A DNA stretch of 42,320 nucleotides, taken from contig JAAEZI010000010.1 in NCBI GenBank assembly GCA_018222915.1, forward strand, positions 614-42,933, written 5' to 3'. The notes under the pieces were generated by a model, which was not told the DNA's origin, ran no database searches, and was given only the letters and a program-made list of their open reading frames with translations. Source of the stretch: Algicola sp. Lineage in GTDB: Bacteria; Bacteroidota; Bacteroidia; Flavobacteriales; Flavobacteriaceae. Both the position numbers and the translations under genes were made by a program. Positions 34,880 to 42,320 of the stretch are shown piece by piece. How positions within the stretch are numbered: the stretch's first letter is position 1; each line of letters starts with the position of its first letter.

Positions 34880-35845
34880 ATGCGATTAATTATTGGCTTT
34901 TATAGTCTGATATTTCTTGGTATTGTATTACTTAGTTGTGAGTCAAAACCCGTAAAAAACAGTACCAATTTAGACATACATTTTGAGGATATCGATAACT
35001 TTTGGAAAGCTTATGATATCATAAAACCTATCACAGATCATTCGGTTCGTACGGCTGTCATTCAGGATGAATACATGAATAAAGGGAGTAAAGCGCTACA
35101 GTCACTAATAAAAAAAGATAAGTTAACAGCCAGTGATTATGCGACCTACCTAAAGGATACCGTTTTTTTTAACTCAATTCGCGAAACGACATTCCAGATA
35201 AAAAATGACACAACTAAAATAAGACATCATTTACGCGCCTTCGAAAGCACGTATCCTTTAGCGACATTCAGTGATATATATTTTGTGATTGGCCAATTCA
35301 AAAGAGCTGGAACTGTTATCGATAGTTCGATGATCATTGAGCTAGAAAAAAATGCGCGTAGTCATCAAACTAGGTCTGCTTTTCTTTTTAATGACAAGCA
35401 ATTGAACAATTTGAACGACCAGAATTCCTTAATGTCATTGATTGTACACGAACAGGTCCATGTCAACCAAACAAATATTAACACTCGAAATTTATTGAGC
35501 AAAGCCATTTGCGAGGGTTCCGCAGACTTTTTAATGTATTTACATACTGGTGAGCACCCAGCGGCTACCCAACGCACCTATGCCTATGGTGATGCCAATG
35601 AGACGACGCTTTGGGTAAAATTCAAAACAGACTTAGATATCAATTATAAATATATTAAGACCGATTGGTTTTATAATTACGATAGAGAGGATATTCCCCC
35701 AGATCTAGGATATTATATGGGATTTAAGATTTGTGAAAAGTTCTATAATGAATCGGACGATAAGTTAGAAGCAATCACATTCATGTTGGATGGCAATAAT
35801 AGCAAAAAGGTTTTGGAACTAAGTGGATACAATGGCGGCTTATAA
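34880..35845 (+). CDS. HExxH lipoprotein, GldB/DUF2268-like putative metalloprotease
   Basis: 321 residues. The lipobox is LLSC (Cys20). HEQVH at residues 190-194 and Glu212 in 'CEGSADF', 17 residues further on, fit the gluzincin pattern HExxH plus downstream Glu seen in DUF2268 and GldB-related lipoproteins. The rest is helical. Anchored to a membrane on the periplasmic side. A role in gliding or in wall or protein cleavage is only suggested by similarity; no gld genes are in the window. Confidence 0.8.
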   Translation: MRLIIGFYSLIFLGIVLLSCESKPVKNSTNLDIHFEDIDNFWKAYDIIKPITDHSVRTAVIQDEYMNKGSKALQSLIKKDKLTASDYATYLKDTVFFNSIRETTFQIKNDTTKIRHHLRAFESTYPLATFSDIYFVIGQFKRAGTVIDSSMIIELEKNARSHQTRSAFLFNDKQLNNLNDQNSLMSLIVHEQVHVNQTNINTRNLLSKAICEGSADFLMYLHTGEHPAATQRTYAYGDANETTLWVKFKTDLDINYKYIKTDWFYNYDREDIPPDLGYYMGFKICEKFYNESDDKLEAITFMLDGNNSKKVLELSGYNGGL

Positions 35846-35916
35846 GCTATCTAAAAGGTTTAAAAAAAGGGTTTTATAACATATAGATGAAGCTTAGAAT
35901 ATTGTGATACAACATT

Positions 35917-35956
35917 AAAAGCAGAAAGGATGTCTTGTGGTATCCATTCTGCTTTT
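35917..35956 (+). terminator. hairpin terminator between convergent genes
   Basis: AAAAGCAGAA and TTCTGCTTTT, extended across an A-A mismatch by GGAT/ATCC, form a 14-bp stem with a 10-base loop. T-runs are modest on both strands. It separates the lipoprotein gene from tonB. Confidence 0.7.
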
Positions 35957-35976
35957 AGAAATAGTGCTTTAAGTGG

Positions 35977-36708
35977 TCACTCCTCTCTTAACACGAAGCT
36001 TATCGGTATACTATAAGGTACATCCACTGCTCTACCTCTTTGCTTACCTGGTATCATCTTAGGTAAAAGTCCAATGATTCTTGCAGCTTCTTCTTCCAAT
36101 AATTTGTCTGGTCCTCTTGTTTTTATTTTGGAAGCTACCCCATTTTTATCAATGACAAAAAGTACAAATACTTTTCCTTGCATCCCAAGTTCCAAAGCAG
36201 TTTGAGGGTATTTAAAGTTCTTTCTTACATGGGTCATAATCGATTTTTCGAAGCAAGCTCTCTTCTCTGCTTTGGTGCCTTTTTCACATCCTGGAAAGAC
36301 TGGAATATCTTCTATTACTGAAAAGGGAACTTCAATATCTTCTTCTACTTCTTCAACGACCACCTCTTCTACACTCACCACATCAGCTATGACATCGCTC
36401 TGGCCAATTTCACTTGACTCAACGACCGTTTCTTGAACTTCAATCATATCTTCAACGATTTTAATATCCTCAGGAACTACTGCTGGAGCAGCTGGAGGTG
36501 GTGGTGGCGGTACATTTAGATTAATAATTTCAATATCCTCATCTGCAAAATCATCTACCTGAACAATCTCTGTCACTAAGGTATCAGAATCATAAAACTT
36601 ATGTTCGAATAATAAGTATGTTGAGAACAACATCAAATTCAAACCTATGGCGAAATAAAGGCTGCTATTTCTGCCAACTTCTACGTTTGGGTTTTTTTTA
36701 GCTTTCAT
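35977..36708 (-). CDS. tonB: TonB energy transducer
   Basis: 243 residues. One N-terminal membrane helix ('SLYFAIGLNLMLFSTYLLF', about 16-34), an acidic Pro/Val/Glu-rich spacer with 'VPPPPPAAP', and a Bacteroidetes-type TonB C-terminal domain starting at 'FPGCEKGTKAEKRACF', with 'NFKYPQTALELGMQGKVFV' and 'PYSIPISFVL'. It transmits proton-motive energy to outer-membrane receptors. It lies 90 bases after the receptor gene on the same strand and is probably its dedicated partner. No exbB/exbD here. Confidence 0.95.
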   Translation of the reverse strand: MKAKKNPNVEVGRNSSLYFAIGLNLMLFSTYLLFEHKFYDSDTLVTEIVQVDDFADEDIEIINLNVPPPPPPAAPAVVPEDIKIVEDMIEVQETVVESSEIGQSDVIADVVSVEEVVVEEVEEDIEVPFSVIEDIPVFPGCEKGTKAEKRACFEKSIMTHVRKNFKYPQTALELGMQGKVFVLFVIDKNGVASKIKTRGPDKLLEEEAARIIGLLPKMIPGKQRGRAVDVPYSIPISFVLREE

Positions 36709-36742
36709 GACTACTTGTATTTATACTATGAAATTACAGCCT

Positions 36743-36772
36743 TATCATCTCAAATAAAATGATAAATATCAT
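36743..36772 (-). promoter_or_regulatory. palindrome ahead of tonB
   Basis: A 14-base palindrome ATGATAAATATCAT (36759-36772) with an additional TATCAT half-site at 36743-36748. The first bases resemble half of an iron-regulator (Fur) box. It sits between the receptor stop and the tonB start. Confidence 0.35.
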
Positions 36773-36798
36773 AGTGTTTCAAACGAAGTCATCTTAAC

Positions 36799-38949
36799 TT
36801 ATAAATTGTCTAATTGGTTATCACTACCATCTTCGCTGATGGTCCAAAAGAAGCCTATAAAGAAGAATTGATCTGCAGCAGGCTGTAAAGCTCTTCTAGA
36901 AAACATGCCATTGGCATCGGGTGTATTAGCGTATTGATATCCATTGATATTTTTAAAACCCAATACATTGTTTACAGAAGCATACAGTATTTTTTGTGGT
37001 GCTATGAGATAGGCCCAATTTAAACTGATGCTATTAAAACTTTTAGTCGTTTCTCCTAAAAATTCATTCGTATTTGGATTGGTGTACGGTCTTCCTGAAG
37101 CATAGGTGTAACTAAAACCTATTTGACTTTTCCAATCGTCAATCCAATACTTAGCTACGGCCGAAAAGTTATGTGAATTTGCAAAATTAGGCTGTGCTTG
37201 TGTTGGATAATTTCGGTAATCACGCTCTGTATCTAAATAAGAATAGCTCACCCAATAGTCCATGTTTTTGATACTCTGATTGTCTCTCCAAAAAATGTCA
37301 AGTCCTTGAGCATATCCTGAACCATTATTATTAAATTCTGAATTGAAACTCTCAAATGCCGTATCAAATTTTACGAGGTCATGATATGTTTTTCTATATA
37401 CTTCTGCTCTAAAAATTCTATTATTGGCCACATATTGGTAATTCATTATATAATGTTTGGCTTGCTGTACATCCACAAAAGGATTGAACTTCATAACTTC
37501 TGAATTGGCATTTTGATAAAAATCCCCATAGGCTAATGACAACTGTCCGTTTGCTGAAGTTTTGTAAGCGATGGAAGCTCTTGGCGCTAATGTAAACTGA
37601 TTGGAAAGCTTATAATTATCGGCTCGAATTCCTATTTTTACCGCAAAGGCTTTACTAAACACGATATCAGTTTCTGCAAAGGCTGATGTATTATTATTCT
37701 TAAATCCATAAGACGCATTTATAGTGTCATCGAAAAACGTTTCATCGTAATCGGTCATAAATTGCTCGATTCCAAAATGCAATTTTAACCTACTATTAAA
37801 TCGTTTTTTAAATTTTAACTTCGCATGCGCTGATTGCTCCTGATTCTTTATATCGCTCTCCATCACCTGAATTTTATTATGGGCTGCAGTATAACTCAAA
37901 CCGGTATGTATAGCCCAACCATTGCCAAAAACCCCTTGATAGGAAGTGTTTCCATAAAAATTGTTATTATTCAACTTAAACCGCAATCCATCGGCAAGAT
38001 TGATGTCTTCTTGAGTCAATTCAAAATTCGACGTATCAAAAGCAGCATAAAACTTCAATAATCCTGACTGGAATTTTCTTCGAAAAACAGCCTCACCTTG
38101 AGCACCTTCATAAGGAGATTCCCAATCATTTCTATCCTGAAACAGCGCTATATATGGTGACAAATTAATATAGGAAGCGTTCACACTCAATGAGCTACGC
38201 TCCCATTTTTCTGTACGTCCTAATGTAGCACCCACACTCATTAAACCAATCTCTGTCTTCTCTTGATCTGGCTCATCTATAGTATTTAGTGACAAAACAC
38301 TTGAAAGCGCATTCCCATATTCTGCGGAATAGCCACCTGTAGAAAAAGTAATGCCATCAAATAAAAACGGCGAGTATCTCCCTCTGGTTGGCGTATTGTT
38401 AGCCGTTGGTGTGTAAGGCGTAAAAACCCGAATGCCGTCTATAAAGATTTGAGTTTCATTGGCGTCACCGCCTCTCACAAATAACCGCCCGTCCTCAGCA
38501 ACTGTTGACGTGCCTGGTAAGGTCTGTAAGGCACCAACAAAATCTCCCAAAGCACTTGCCGTTGTAACCACATCTAATGGTTTTAAAACTGAGACTTTAC
38601 TATTGTCATTGGCTTCAAACGTTCCGGCAGATATCACTACCGCATCTAGAGTTTCCATATCATCCCGTAATATAATTTCCAAATTATGGAACGTACTAAT
38701 ATCTCCCACTATGCGCTTGGTCTCATAAGATAAAAATGAAATAATAAGAGTTTGTGAACCTACCGTTTGTGTTGAAAAGCTGAAGGATCCATCTTCTGTA
38801 ACAGTGCCACCATCATAAGTACCTTCTAGGTAGACATTGGCTCCGAATAAAGGTTGGCTTTTTGAGTCTATAACTTTACCACTTATTGTGGTTTGTGCAG
38901 CTGCTGATAAGCTTAGAAGCATTGATAAGGTGACGACTAGAATTTTCAT
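36799..38949 (-). CDS. TonB-dependent receptor
   Basis: 716 residues from the ATG at 38949. Signal peptide to 'SAAAQ'; a carboxypeptidase-D-regulatory-like Ig domain at about 20-105 ('ISGKVIDSKSQPLFGANVYLEG'); the plug domain ('FVRGGDANETQIFIDGIRV' and 'YSAEYGNALSSVL'); then a long barrel of alternating strands. No SusD-type partner is present, so a polysaccharide system is unlikely; siderophore, vitamin or peptide uptake is possible. An ATG at 38991 would add 14 residues before the signal peptide. TonB follows in the same orientation. Confidence 0.93.
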   Translation of the reverse strand: MKILVVTLSMLLSLSAAAQTTISGKVIDSKSQPLFGANVYLEGTYDGGTVTEDGSFSFSTQTVGSQTLIISFLSYETKRIVGDISTFHNLEIILRDDMETLDAVVISAGTFEANDNSKVSVLKPLDVVTTASALGDFVGALQTLPGTSTVAEDGRLFVRGGDANETQIFIDGIRVFTPYTPTANNTPTRGRYSPFLFDGITFSTGGYSAEYGNALSSVLSLNTIDEPDQEKTEIGLMSVGATLGRTEKWERSSLSVNASYINLSPYIALFQDRNDWESPYEGAQGEAVFRRKFQSGLLKFYAAFDTSNFELTQEDINLADGLRFKLNNNNFYGNTSYQGVFGNGWAIHTGLSYTAAHNKIQVMESDIKNQEQSAHAKLKFKKRFNSRLKLHFGIEQFMTDYDETFFDDTINASYGFKNNNTSAFAETDIVFSKAFAVKIGIRADNYKLSNQFTLAPRASIAYKTSANGQLSLAYGDFYQNANSEVMKFNPFVDVQQAKHYIMNYQYVANNRIFRAEVYRKTYHDLVKFDTAFESFNSEFNNNGSGYAQGLDIFWRDNQSIKNMDYWVSYSYLDTERDYRNYPTQAQPNFANSHNFSAVAKYWIDDWKSQIGFSYTYASGRPYTNPNTNEFLGETTKSFNSISLNWAYLIAPQKILYASVNNVLGFKNINGYQYANTPDANGMFSRRALQPAADQFFFIGFFWTISEDGSDNQLDNL

Positions 38950-39034
38950 GATTGATGATTTTAACTGATTGTTTTTTGATTGATAGGTCAAAAGTGCTGA
39001 TTAGGTTTTAGTATCTAAATTCTATATGACCGAA

Positions 39035-39067
39035 TTGTCAATTATTCCTACTGAAATGTTACATTTG
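39035..39067 (+). promoter_or_regulatory. promoter of the lysoplasmalogenase-like gene
   Basis: TTG at 39035-39037, 22-base spacer, TACATTTG at 39060-39067. Predicted start near 39074, ten bases before the ATG. Confidence 0.5.
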
Positions 39068-39083
39068 ATAAAATCATCGTTTT

Positions 39084-39764
39084 ATGCTCACGAGAATTGA
39101 AAAGCAATTCTGTATTATTTTTGTGATTGTGGTGTCTGCAGATTTAGTCATGTCCCACGTGGAAGGTCTAGAACCATATCGCAGTATATCAAAACCTGCG
39201 ATAGTCGCGCTATTGATCATTTTCTTTTACAACCGAGGCAAACATTTGGCGTTCCCAGTAAGGCTGACTACTTTATTGGCTTTACTATTTTCGTTATGCG
39301 GTGACATCTTACTTTTGTATGAAGCGCATCAGTCTAATTTTTTCATTTTTGGATTGATCGCATTTTTAATAGCGCATGTCATGTATATTATTGTGTTTCT
39401 CAAAGATCGAAACAGCGCTATTAAACCCTTTGGCTTTATCGGTTTATTGTTGGTTTACGCCATCGGTCTTTGCTATCTTTTAATGGATCACTTGGGAGAC
39501 CTCTTCATTCCTGTCATAATTTATATGGTCATAATTTTGACCATGGCGACCAGTGCGTATCTAAGAAAAAACAAGGTGCCTAGAATTAGTTTTATGCTGG
39601 TTTTTGTAGGCGCACTCTTGTTTATGGTATCGGATAGTATTTTGGCTTTAAACAAATTTTATCAAGCCATTCCTTTTAGCAGTATCTATATTATGTGTAC
39701 CTATGCGCTCGCCCAACTTTGTCTTGTTTTAGGCATTTTAAGATCAGCTCCAAAGTCGCGTTAA
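39084..39764 (+). CDS. lysoplasmalogenase-like membrane protein (YhhN/TMEM86 family)
   Basis: 226 residues, seven or eight membrane helices. The family's acidic motifs are present: 'LCGDILLL' in helix 3 and 'VSDSILALNKF' late in the protein, with 'AHVMYIIVFL' between. The family includes enzymes that cleave the vinyl-ether bond of lysoplasmalogens; many bacterial members are uncharacterised, and aerobic Flavobacteria are not known for plasmalogens, so the reaction is uncertain. A weak hairpin (39763-39783) overlaps the stop codon and may terminate transcription. Confidence 0.85.
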   Translation: MLTRIEKQFCIIFVIVVSADLVMSHVEGLEPYRSISKPAIVALLIIFFYNRGKHLAFPVRLTTLLALLFSLCGDILLLYEAHQSNFFIFGLIAFLIAHVMYIIVFLKDRNSAIKPFGFIGLLLVYAIGLCYLLMDHLGDLFIPVIIYMVIILTMATSAYLRKNKVPRISFMLVFVGALLFMVSDSILALNKFYQAIPFSSIYIMCTYALAQLCLVLGILRSAPKSR

Positions 39765-39785
39765 GGATGGAAACGGCATCCTTTT
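39763..39785 (+). terminator. weak terminator-like hairpin
   Basis: AAGGATG and CATCCTT form a 7-bp stem around a 7-base loop, overlapping the stop codon of the preceding gene, followed by TTTT. Confidence 0.4.
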
Positions 39786-39848
39786 GTGTACAAAAGATAT
39801 AGTGGACAGCCTGACCTGCAGTGAAACGAAAGGGAACGCCCGAATTAA

Positions 39849-41120
39849 TTATTTTTTAAACGGTCTGATAATAAGTCGGGCAGCCTTATCAAAATTGATA
39901 TAATTATAGGTCCAATTAAAAAAGACGATGACACGATTTCTAAATCCTACTAACGACATGAGATGGATAAACATCCAAATAAACCAGGCGAAAAACCCAC
40001 CGAATTTAAAATGTTTTAAATCCACTACCGCTTTGTTTCTTCCAATGGTGGCCATAGACCCCTTATCTTTATAGACAAAAGGTTGCATGGGTTTCTTCTT
40101 TATTAGTTTCAATAAATTTTTGCCTAACAACCGTCCCTGTTGAATCGCAGGTTGTGCCACTTGAGGATGACCCTTAGGATAGGCTTCTGTGGACATTAAT
40201 GCGATATCACCAACCGCAAAAACATCTTGATAGCCTTCAATTTGATTAAAGTGATTTACTCGGTATCGATTGGCCTTATCGACAAGGGCCTCAGCATTTA
40301 ATCCCTTTACAGGTGCTCCAGTAACACCAGCTGCCCAAATGAGTGTCGCTGTCTCCATAACCAAATCTGAATTTGTAGTTACTGTTTGACCATCATAATC
40401 TTTCACAAAGGTATCTTTATGAATTTGCACTCCTAAACTTTTAAGAAAGTGCTCAGCTTTTTCAGACGCGTGTTCACTCATAGGTGGTAATAGTCGATCG
40501 GCACCTTCCAGCAAGTGAATATGCATATCTTCACTGTTCAGGTCGTGATAGTCTTTGGGTAGAATATGGTTTTTTAATTCGGCGATAGCTCCTGCCAATT
40601 CAACACCTGTCGGACCGCCTCCAACGATAACAAAATTCAAATAGGCTTGTCGTTCTTCTTTAGAATGACTGATTGCCGCCTTTTCAAAATTTTGCAAGAT
40701 CAAGCTTCGAATATTAAGTGCCTGCGGTACACTCTTCATTGGCATACTGTTTTTTTGAATCGTCTCATTGCCAAAAAAATTGGTTTTAGTGCCCGTAGCG
40801 ATGACTAAATAATCGTAGTTGAGCGTTCCAATATCTGTCTCAATCTGTTTACTTTGAGCGTTGATTTGTTTGACTTGGGCTAAACGAAAAAAAGAATTAC
40901 GGTGCTTTTTTATAACCTTCCTTAATGGATACGCGATCGAATCGGGTTCAAGTCCAGAACTGGACACTTGATATAAGAGCGGTTGAAATGTATGGTAATT
41001 ATGTTTATCTAATAAAACAACTTGTACGGCTTTATTTGCTAACACTTTTACAAGGTTGACACCTGCAAATCCTCCTCCAATAATGACTATTCTTGGAAAC
41101 TCTGATTTGGGTATATTCAT
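39849..41120 (-). CDS. ndh: type II NADH dehydrogenase-like flavoprotein
   Basis: 423 residues. Two nucleotide-binding folds: FAD at 'IVIIGGGFAGVNL' (residues 11-23) and NAD at 'NFVIVGGGPTGVELAGAIAE'. 'YLVIATGTKTNFFG', 'LIWAAGV', 'VFAVGDIA' and the quinone-site-like 'HPQVAQPAIQQGRLLGKNL' are all typical of NDH-2. The C-terminal 60 residues contain a hydrophobic, Trp/Phe-rich segment that anchors it to the membrane. Transfers electrons from NADH to menaquinone without pumping. Divergent from the sigma-factor gene. Confidence 0.93.
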   Translation of the reverse strand: MNIPKSEFPRIVIIGGGFAGVNLVKVLANKAVQVVLLDKHNYHTFQPLLYQVSSSGLEPDSIAYPLRKVIKKHRNSFFRLAQVKQINAQSKQIETDIGTLNYDYLVIATGTKTNFFGNETIQKNSMPMKSVPQALNIRSLILQNFEKAAISHSKEERQAYLNFVIVGGGPTGVELAGAIAELKNHILPKDYHDLNSEDMHIHLLEGADRLLPPMSEHASEKAEHFLKSLGVQIHKDTFVKDYDGQTVTTNSDLVMETATLIWAAGVTGAPVKGLNAEALVDKANRYRVNHFNQIEGYQDVFAVGDIALMSTEAYPKGHPQVAQPAIQQGRLLGKNLLKLIKKKPMQPFVYKDKGSMATIGRNKAVVDLKHFKFGGFFAWFIWMFIHLMSLVGFRNRVIVFFNWTYNYINFDKAARLIIRPFKK

Positions 41121-41146
41121 GAATTCCTGCTTAAAAATGACTCTTA

Positions 41147-41177
41147 CAAAGATAAGGTTTATGTCTCGGAAACCTTA
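41147..41177 (-). promoter_or_regulatory. ndh promoter box with overlapping dyad
   Basis: A -7 element TATCTTTG lies at 41147-41154 (minus strand), 27 bases before the ndh ATG. A perfect 8-bp inverted repeat, TAAGGTTT (41153-41160) and AAACCTTA (41170-41177) with a 9-base spacer, overlaps its edge and fills the space to the -33 region, as an operator would. No TTG is evident. Confidence 0.45.
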
Positions 41178-41254
41178 ATTTTTGAATAATGTTTATTAAG
41201 TTGTAACGTTTTCTATAATTAGACTACTTATAAGTCACTAACTAATGAAAAGGA

Positions 41255-41749
41255 TTGAATAAAGAACTCGAACATAGTTTTGTGGAATTGCTTGAGAAGC
41301 ATCAGAACATTGTACACAAGGTTTGCAGATTGTATACCAACAATCAGGATGCTCACAATGATTTGTTTCAAGAAATCACCATTCAATTATGGAAGGCTTA
41401 CCCCAAATTTAGAGGGGACTCAAAATTTAGTACTTGGATGTATCGGGTTGGTTTAAATACAGCGATTACGTTGTATAGAAAATCGAAACGAAGTATCAAA
41501 ACGCAAGAATTTGAAAACGTTGCTTTTAAGATAAAATCGGAAGCTTATGATGATACAGAAGAGCAACAATTGAAATTACTGTACAAAGCGGTACAGCAAT
41601 TAAATGATATTGAAAAAGCCTTAGTGTTTTTGTATTTAGAGGATAAAAATTACAGTGAGATTAGTGAAACCCTTGGTATTACTGAAGTAAATGCGAGAGT
41701 GAAAATGAATAGGGTAAAGAAAAAATTAAGAACCATTTTAAATCCGTAA
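41255..41749 (+). CDS. ECF-type RNA polymerase sigma factor
   Basis: 164 residues from a TTG start at 41255; no in-frame ATG fits. Region 2 appears as 'NQDAHNDLFQEITIQLWKAYPKFRGDSKFSTWMYRVGLNTAI' and region 4 as 'EKALVFLYLEDKNYSEISETLGITEVNARVKMNRVKKKL'. A short overlapping frame, ATG AAA AGG ATT GAA TAA (41245-41262), crosses the start codon in another frame. A membrane-protein gene follows four bases downstream and is the likely regulator of this sigma factor. Its target promoters are unknown. Confidence 0.93.
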   Translation: MNKELEHSFVELLEKHQNIVHKVCRLYTNNQDAHNDLFQEITIQLWKAYPKFRGDSKFSTWMYRVGLNTAITLYRKSKRSIKTQEFENVAFKIKSEAYDDTEEQQLKLLYKAVQQLNDIEKALVFLYLEDKNYSEISETLGITEVNARVKMNRVKKKLRTILNP

Positions 41750-41753
41750 TATT

Positions 41754-42320
41754 ATGGATGAATTAGAATTATTAAAAAAGGATTGGCAATCCAAAGGCGA
41801 AAGCGAAGACGCGCAATTTTCGAGTAAAGATATTTATCCAATGCTCTTAAAAAAATCTTCCTCTATAGTTAAAACCCTGTTTTACATCAGTATTGCAGAG
41901 CTTATATTTTGGATTTTAGTAAATAGTATTCCCTATTTTTCCTCGGAAGAATATCGTGCTGAATTAGCAGACATGTATGGTAATGGTGCCATTTTAATTA
42001 GCATCAACGTCATCAGTTTTGGCATCATTTTCCTGTTTGTCTATTTACTGTATAAATCGTATAAATCCATTTCAGTCACTGATAATGCTAAGCGCTTGAT
42101 GGAAAGTATTTTGAAAACCCGAAAAGTGATTAAGTATTACGTGATTTACAATTTAATTGTAGCGTTTCTTTCCATGGTATTTGGTCTTTACTATACCATC
42201 TATGAAAATCCAGAGTTCTCAGAAAAGTTTGCGCAATTCTCAGATAAGCAAATGTTCTCTGCTTTATTGTTCATGATATTAGCTGTCGCAATTTTTGTGT
42301 CCCTCATTTGGGTGTTCTAC
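41754..42320 (+). CDS. membrane protein downstream of the ECF sigma factor, partial
   Basis: Begins at an ATG four bases after the sigma-factor stop and stays open to the window end, 189 codons so far. The first 40 residues are hydrophilic ('DELELLKKDWQSKGE', cytosolic in likely topology), followed by hydrophobic segments at about residues 42-58, 80-100, 132-150 and 172-189. No zinc-binding anti-sigma motif is visible, but the coupled position and cytosolic N-terminus suggest an anti-sigma or sensor role. The 3' end is missing. Confidence 0.75.
   Translation, partial: MDELELLKKDWQSKGESEDAQFSSKDIYPMLLKKSSSIVKTLFYISIAELIFWILVNSIPYFSSEEYRAELADMYGNGAILISINVISFGIIFLFVYLLYKSYKSISVTDNAKRLMESILKTRKVIKYYVIYNLIVAFLSMVFGLYYTIYENPEFSEKFAQFSDKQMFSALLFMILAVAIFVSLIWVFY

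Overview
The window is an ordinary stretch of chromosome from a member of the Bacteroidetes, most likely the family Flavobacteriaceae. The DNA is A+T rich. Two secreted proteins end in type IX secretion (T9SS) sorting domains. Several promoters match the Bacteroidetes consensus (TTG, about 19 bases, then TAnnTTTG). Family-typical genes include a DUF3276/PUR-type protein, a long NusB, a TonB-dependent receptor with its own TonB, a leucine/valine-type dehydrogenase and many small lipoproteins. The genus cannot be named from the sequence. I see no rRNA, tRNA, CRISPR array, insertion sequence, phage or integrase.

Positions 1-13,100 are the variable part. They hold a small lipoprotein coupled to the N-terminal part of an RHS-type secreted protein that stops at the window edge, a Cys-rich orphan, a DinB-like protein next to an SRAP abasic-site protein, and a collagen-like glycine-triplet protein without a signal peptide. 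Several orphan exported proteins follow, one with a T9SS tail, then a zinc-ribbon membrane protein, a D-amino-acid oxidase-like flavoenzyme, a methyltransferase and a four-helix membrane protein.

Positions 13,100-24,200 are mostly housekeeping: guaB (GMP synthesis), a porin / FMN-binding protein / four-helix membrane protein unit that looks like an envelope redox module, HMG-CoA lyase with a LysE-type exporter, a T9SS metalloprotease of M43 type, pyrD (pyrimidine synthesis) divergent from pepT, and a DUF1801/OmdA protein.

Positions 23,900-29,400 carry the block nusB - DUF1573 lipoprotein - yajC, then a branched-chain amino-acid dehydrogenase divergent from an ABC half-transporter, and the DUF3276 gene. 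Positions 29,400-42,320 hold a large secreted M14 carboxypeptidase-like protein, a csaA - sodium symporter - acyltransferase operon divergent from a thioredoxin-fold protein, an HExxH lipoprotein, the tonB / TonB-dependent receptor pair, a lysoplasmalogenase-like protein, a type II NADH dehydrogenase, and an ECF sigma factor followed by a membrane protein cut by the window end.

The strongest leads are the porin / flavoprotein / HGH-membrane-protein unit, the collagen-like protein built of alternating beta and glycine-rich blocks, the ABC transporter with Asp in place of the catalytic Glu, the LysE gene without a normal start codon, and several dyads sitting on promoters (pyrD, nusB, tonB, ndh). 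None proves a new system. Starts were moved from the longest frame wherever a signal peptide, a promoter or an overlap favoured a shorter protein.
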